DNA from: a virus
Length of the DNA: 40,971 bases
IMG/VR virus record: IMGVR_UViG_3300036761_002501
Coordinates: 1 to 40,971 of that record
Strand: one strand, 5' to 3'
Positions 1-6,600 of the stretch are shown here, piece after piece (position 1 is the stretch's first letter; each line of letters opens with the position of its first letter). The notes under the pieces were generated by a model. The model saw only the letters and a list, made by a program, of their open reading frames with translations. It did not search any database and was not told where the DNA came from. Made by a program: the position numbers and the translations under genes.

Positions 1-517
1 CCGGGGTTGCGGCTTGTTCTTGGCCTGGTTGCGCTCCAATGGCGGGGGTTTCTTCGTCTCCTGCCGCGGCGCTATCGCCGAGCAGCGTGGAGATCGGAAC
101 AGCCACCTCGGTCAGTTTCCCGGCCTTGTCGGCGTCCTTGATTTGCTGGCCCGGGATTTTCTCCGGGTTGAAAAGCGCGTAAGTCGTTCCATCTAAGGCG
201 CGATAGAGGTTCAAACCGATCGACATCACGTCGTGCATGCGGGCACCGATCTCCTGCACCACTGGGTTTTTCTCGTCCTCCGGTGTCGAGTAGGCTGCCG
301 GCGGGGTGCCCGCAAAGATTGCCCGGACCGGCGGAAGATCCAGCACGTTCTCGGGATTCGCGGTCGGGTTCACCTGGGCAACCGTGTCCTCTCCGTAAAT
401 CGGGGCGCGCTGGGCCTGGCTATTGGTAGGCACGAGTGCCTGCACCGCGGCATCGTTGATCTTCGAGCTCGGGGCGGGGGCGGTTGGGTCGAACAGATTA
501 GGGCTTCCGGTGGGCAT
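1..517 (-). CDS. Hypothetical protein, N-terminal part, runs off the left edge
   Basis: The minus strand is open from an ATG at 517 down to base 1 with no stop, giving 172 complete codons. The ATG lies 20 bases inside the end of the upstream 66-aa gene, the tight overlap typical of this locus. The N-terminal half is rich in Pro, Ala and Asn and looks disordered. The middle holds a possible folded part with MHDVMSIGLNLYRALDG followed by ALFNPEKIPGQQIKDADKAG. I recognise no family. It is the last gene visible after the giant ejection-type protein, so a virion or assembly role is possible, but this rests on position only. The C-terminus lies outside the window. Confidence 0.7.
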   Translation of the reverse strand, partial: MPTGSPNLFDPTAPAPSSKINDAAVQALVPTNSQAQRAPIYGEDTVAQVNPTANPENVLDLPPVRAIFAGTPPAAYSTPEDEKNPVVQEIGARMHDVMSIGLNLYRALDGTTYALFNPEKIPGQQIKDADKAGKLTEVAVPISTLLGDSAAAGDEETPAIGAQPGQEQAATP

Positions 518-698
518 GGGGGCTTTCTTTCTTGGGACGCTTGTGATCATGCGCAAGCACATCTTCGAGTTGTTCGCCAGTGCCGAAGGTGGCGACGGCG
601 TGCTCCCGGAACAGCGCGAGCTGTTGGGGGGTCATGGATTTCTGGATGTCTTCCCAGGTGATCCGCTTCCAGGTGCCGCGTTTCATAGGTTCGGGCAT
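498..698 (-). CDS. Small hypothetical protein (66 aa)
   Basis: The ATG at 698 follows the stop of the giant gene after one base (TGA-T-ATG), which suggests translational coupling, and the reading frame ends inside the next gene. The product is charged and probably helical. It starts with a basic stretch, MPEPMKRGTWKRITWEDIQ, has a helix around TPQQLALFREHAVATFG, and ends in a Lys/His-rich tail. There are no cysteines, signal peptide or membrane segment. The function is unknown. I support it because of its exact junctions on both sides and because no competing frame covers the interval. Confidence 0.65.
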   Translation of the reverse strand: MPEPMKRGTWKRITWEDIQKSMTPQQLALFREHAVATFGTGEQLEDVLAHDHKRPKKESPHAHRKP

Positions 699-699
699 A

Positions 700-3600
700 T
701 CATTTCGGGCGAATCTCTGCCTTCTCGGCGGATTGCGTAGCGGGTTTCACGGCGCCGGCTAAACGCTGACGCCGTTCCCACTCGTCCACCAGCACGCGAT
801 GCCAGTTTTTATCAACCCGGCGAAACCGATCATCGGTCACTAGACGCTGTAACTCGGCGTCGGGCATCCCCTGCGACATCATCTTCTCATTCTGGCTCGC
901 GCGCTTTGGCATAAAATTCGCCGAGTTAATATCGCCCAGGTCGAGGCCCAAGTCAAGGGGCTGTTCTGTCGGCGCGGCCCGGATCTCCAGCCGGCCAGTT
1001 TCCTCGTTTCGTTGCAGCTTTTTCAACGGCTCCTCGAAAGACGCCAGCTCTTCGCCGGCCCCCCGAGTCCACCCGCGCTCGCCCCACAGCTTCTTTTCCT
1101 GAAACCACATCAGGGCTTGCAGGTCGTCCGGCTGCATGTGCAACTCTTTTGCCGCCTTTGCAAATGCTTCCTGCGCGAACAAGAAGGCGGGATCGGTAAT
1201 GCCGCCCTCGCTGCGGGGCAGCAATCGCCACGGAGATTTCGTCAGCCCGTCCCAGCCCAGGCGTTTCATCGTCCGGGAAGCCCACACGTCGATGGTCGCG
1301 CCGTGATCGGTGCCCGCCAGGTTTTTCGCAAACTGCTGCGTCTTGAGCCCCCGCACTTCCTCGGCCCAGGTGCCGGACAGCACCCGCAAAACCTGATCCG
1401 AGTTCTGGCCAAATTGTTTTTCGTTCTCGCGAACTAAGGAGAGCTCGCGGCTTTCGATCCACCACTCCTTCAGCGCAGCGTCGGAGGGCACGATGGTTGA
1501 GTTGTTCTCGCGCTGCCATTGCCGCAACAACCCGCCCGTTTCCAGCTTGGCATAAGCCTTCTTGTATGAAGCGATCGCGTCGTCGAACTTGCCTTCCTTC
1601 CAGAGGTTATACGCTTCGAGAGCATACTTGAAGTTTTGGGCCACGTCAGTTCTCGCGCTGGTGGCCGCGAGCAACTGGGCGAAAGAAGTAACCTCGGCGT
1701 CAGTCTTGAAGTGCTCTTTGATCAGCCGGACGGTTTCTTGATACCAGGACTTGCCGGCGAGCACGTCTGGGTCAGCAATTGCGCGCGCTTCTTCGGCAAT
1801 CTTCTTGGCGAATGCAGTCGTCTGGGCATCTTGACGCGCTGACTCTCCGCGGATTCCTTTGGCAGCTTGCCGGGACAAAGGCGAATCGTCGAACGTGTAT
1901 TTCACCATGTTCACGAGGGGCTTGCCTTTGGCGTTGATAATGTATTCGCCTTCGGGGGTTCGCTTGAACAGGACGGGCACTGACTCCGGGTGGAATTCAA
2001 CACGTTCCTGCGTTACGCGCCGAGCGTAATCCCGAGCAAAGGCTTGCGGGTCCGTCTCCGTTACCTCGGCCCCGAACTCTGCTTGCTCCGCGTCGCCTTT
2101 CTTCGGCTTGGGCATGAACGCGGCTCGTTGCGCGCCAGTGTCAGAAATGAGGGGGAGGTGATCCAACTTGTCGATGCCCTCATACTCCACCAGGTTTGCG
2201 GCGCCTCCATCGACAATCTTCATTTTGCCGTTGAGGATGTTGACCCGCATGTGGTCGATGTCGTCGAGGTTCTCGCGCACCAACTGGAAAATCTTGTCCT
2301 TCGCATCCGTGGTCCAGGCGTTCTCGGAAGCCTCGATCGCTAGCGTTCCGGTGCGAGGTTCGTAGCGAACGCGAATGAAGCCTTCTCGAATGGCCTTCTC
2401 TCGTTCAGCAATGTCGGGCACGTTTGCAAAGTCCGTGCCGTATTCCGCGTTGAGCTTAGCGCTATTACGGGCCAGCCAGTCCTCGTGCATGCTGCCCTGG
2501 ATGGAGCGGAACTTTCCGTCGGGGTCGATCCACCCGGAGGTTTCCAGCTTCTCAGGTTCCTCCCGCCGGCCGCGCTTAGCCATCATTGCTGCTTCGGGCG
2601 GTTTGGGCAGCTCGGCTGGGATCGCGTTCTCTCCCTTCAACAACGCTTGCACCGCCTTCGCAATCTGCGCGGGAGAGGTCAGAACGGTTTTCCCAGTGCC
2701 GCCCACCGGGATTGAGTGTCCGTAAGGGTCCTTCTCCGTGGGCACCGGGTCATAAATCGCCTGCTGCTGGTTGAACTTCCCAAAAGCGATCGTGTTGTCC
2801 CGATGCTTCTGATCAGGCAGCGCATTCACGTCGATGCTTGTCTGCGTCGGGTCGTCCATCTGGAACACCCCCATAGCCGTCCCCGGAATTGCAAGCACGT
2901 CCTCGTATCGGTCGGCTACTTTTTGCACCGCCGCCGGAGTGAGTGCCTTCGTCAGCACGTTCTCGCTGGCCACGGTGACGATGTCCACTTTCTGATCTTT
3001 TCGATCCCACACCTTGCCGGCGCCGGTGAACGTCTGCCCAGAGCTGGTGCCCTCGCGAACCTTTGCAAGTTCGTCGGCGACTTCCTTCGATTTCTCAAAC
3101 GCTTGCGGCATGAAGGCGCCGTGAAACTGCGCAACCCTTGACGAAGTGCGACTGGGCAAGTGGCCGGCGCGATAAAACTCTTTGATGTCGTCGATAATTA
3201 CCGTTGGATTCGTGACGGCCTGATAAACCCGGCTATCACGTGCGTAACCGTTTTGATCAACTAAATCAACAGCCACCTCCCCCCACTCATTTTTCAAACT
3301 CGGATCAGCGAAGAAACTTTCCAGCTTGCGATATTGTGCCTCAGAAGGTTCTTTGTTTGAGGAGATCTCCGCACCGGGTAACTCCGGCATGATTCGGATC
3401 GCGCCGGAATTGACAAACGCTGTCAGCCCGGATGTTTCACCGGAGTAACCCAATTTCCCAGCACCGGCTTTCTTCGATGCCGCCGCTATGAACGGGGTAA
3501 GCATGTTTTCTCCCACCGCTTCAGCAATCGAAGAGTGGTCGATCGTGCGTTTGTAATCTCCAGGCGGGGCATCGGGACCTTTGCCGGTGAAATCAAGCTG

Positions 3601-6600
3601 CGTGCCGTCGGGTAGTAGATAGCCGGTCTCCTTCCACTTCTCCGTGTCTCCGTATTCCCGCCAGGCGGCGCGATGCAAGCGTCGAGCGTATGTAGTCAGT
3701 AACTTGTCTTCGGACTCCTTGCGCTTGGCCATGAACGCACCTTCGGCCTTGCCGGTGGGTTCATCAACAATTTTCCATCCGAGACGATTAAGAGCGCTCT
3801 CGAAAACATCAGTCCCGACAGGAAGTGTTCCGCGGGGAACGCCGGGTAGAGGCTCCCACACAGTCACAACTCTTGTCAGAGCTCCAGTAGCAGGAGAATA
3901 CCGGGGCTTGCCAACCGATGCCCGCACAAGTTGGTTGTCGGGACCCTGCAACAAAACGCTCACGTCTCCGGGTGTCGATTTCGGTATGTTCTTAAAAGAC
4001 CAGCCGGATTTGTTTCTCCAAGCAGAGCGTTCCATTACTTCTGCTCCCGTTTCTTTTTGCCCGGGGATGTCCTCGGGTAAAATAGGCAGATCAGCCATCC
4101 CAGCGACTCGACTTTTCGTCATGAACGCACCTTCGGCCTTGCCGGGCGTCTTGTCAAGTTGCTGCGAGGCCCAGTCGTAGATCTCGCGCGCGAAATTCTC
4201 GTGGATCGCCGGGTCGGTGTGGAACGACTTCGCGAGCACGTTCTCATCCACGTCGGCGGCAGAGGTCGTCTTCAACTCCTTCGACAACTCGCTGCCCTCA
4301 TACACGGCCAGGTTGTAGATGTTCGCGTGGCTGATCACGTCTGAATTCTTCCGGAGGAAGTCCATCGTGTGCGCATAGGTCGCCGCGGTCTCCCCCGGCA
4401 ACCCGATCACGATGTTCGGAATGAACGCGATGCCCAGCCGGCGCATCTGCTCGGTGGCGGCGTCGATCAACTTCTCGTTCGCCGGTTTGCGCTGACCTTT
4501 CAGCACGCTGTCGTTGTAGGACTCGACGCCCAGCTCGATGAACTTGATGCCGCTCTTGCGCAGGAATTCGTCGCTGAAGGACTTCATTTGCGCCGCCGTC
4601 GTCTGAATCACGAAGCCCCCGAAGTCGGGATTCGCAGCCTTCATCTTGGCATAGAGCTCGGGCAGTCGCAAGTAACTGTCGTGATGGCCGAAGGTTTTGT
4701 CGTTGAGATAAGCCAGCGGCGCATTCAGATCGCCGAAGGCGTCCACTTGCTGAGTCACTACCTCGGGCGGCGTCCCAACGACCTTTTTCGTGACCGTGCA
4801 GAACTTGCACGCGTGCCGGCACCCCTGCGAGAGATCCAGCCGAGGAACAACGGAAGAACCCCGATACAAGCGGTAGTCAAAGCCGCGTTTGTATTCCAGC
4901 CCAAGAGATCGAACGTATTCATCGATGGATTCATACCGGGTTGCGCGAGGGTTGCGCGAGGTGATCTCGCTGGTGTCCGTGTAGCCGCCCAGGACCGTGT
5001 GGCCTGGATTTGCGTCCGCGAGCTCCGCGACCTTCGACTTGTTCACGTCGAGCACCGAGAAGGCCACGTCCTGGTAGCCCGCTGTGGCGAGAAAGCTCTT
5101 GGCTTCCGCCATGTCGCGCACCACGTAGAGATCCGCCGCCTCGCCAAGCGCGTGTGTCAACACTGCGTGCCACTGCGGGACTTCCCAGAAGTCGGGCAGT
5201 CGAGCATACCCCTTGCGCTGCGCATACAGCTTGTCGTAATATGCGGATGCAGCAACATCCAAGGGATTTGGAGGTTTGTTCACGTCGGTTGGGGCATACA
5301 TCATGTCCTTCGTGAACTGCATCAGCAACACCCGGTTGGAGTTGTCCGACGCTCCCGACTGGCGAACCCATAGGTTGCCCTTGCCCCGCTCGACCGCGTG
5401 CCCATACGTATCCGCAGGCTCCGTAATCTCGCTGCCGCGCGCCTTGGGCATGAACGCCGCCGGGGTGAGGCCGGCGGATTCCCCCGGAAGAGCGGGCCGG
5501 TCGGGGTTTGTCTCAGAGCTTCCGACCATGCCATCAGGAATGTCGATCGGTCGCTGCGGAGTCGGCCCGAGTGGTTCAGTTGTCGCAGGGGCATCTTCTA
5601 CCGTCCAACCCTTCTTGTTTAGCGAGGGCTCGTATGTGGTGCTACGCGCGGTGAAAGCACCGGGGAAAGATTCCTTGGGTGTGATCTGTCGCACCATACC
5701 CAGGCCCAGCACGGAGGCATCCTGGTCCCCGTCGTGCGTGGCTGCGACTCGTTCCCCGTTCGGCCCCACCAGGGTTACGTCACGCTTCGGCATGAAGCCG
5801 GCGCGAGCCAGGTCCGTCGAAGGCATGCGCAGCAAAGACTCAGGCCGCGGCGTGAGACCGCGGATCTGCTCCAGACTGAGCTCTTGCGTGACTTCGTGCA
5901 ACTGCCCTTTCGCGTCGAAGCCGGCGTCCACCAGCTCCGCCCGCAGGGGGTTGGTCTCCATGACCGGCACGTCTTCCGGGACGATGATGCCCTTCTTGGC
6001 AAGAGCTTCCTTCTTGAAGACCGGCGCGCCTTTCGCGGGGGTAAGCGGGCGCCCATGCGCCTCTGCAAGTATCTGTGCCGCCATTCCCGCGGGCATCGGC
6101 ATACCCGAAGGTCCGGTTCGCTGGGCAACTCGGCCAGTTTTCGGCGGAGCGAGGCCCATCGAGGCGTTGATGAATTGCGCTTTCCGCGGATCAAGAAGGG
6201 TCGGCTTCCAGTTTGGATCTGGCGCCGGGATTACCCCTTGCCAGCCTGCGGGTGGGTGCATCGCCGTGCCGTCGCCGCCGTAGCCGTGAGCGTGATTGCG
6301 CAGGTAAGAGGTTACATCAGCCGCAAAGTCCCTAAATCCAGGCTCCGTGAAATGCCCGTCCGACCCTGTTTCATACGGCACAAGACCTGGTGCCTTCTTG
6401 CGAGCGGAAAACTCTCCAATCCGTAGCGCATTCGCGAGCAGGATGTCGAGGTTCATCGACAGCAGGTTTACGTTGTCTCCGCGAACCTTAACGCCATAGA
6501 ATATCGCTTGATGTCGGAGCGTCCGCAAGAGTTCAACCGGATAGGTCCCGTCCGCCTTGCGCTGCAATTCGACTTCAAGACGCTCCGCCCTGCGGATGTA

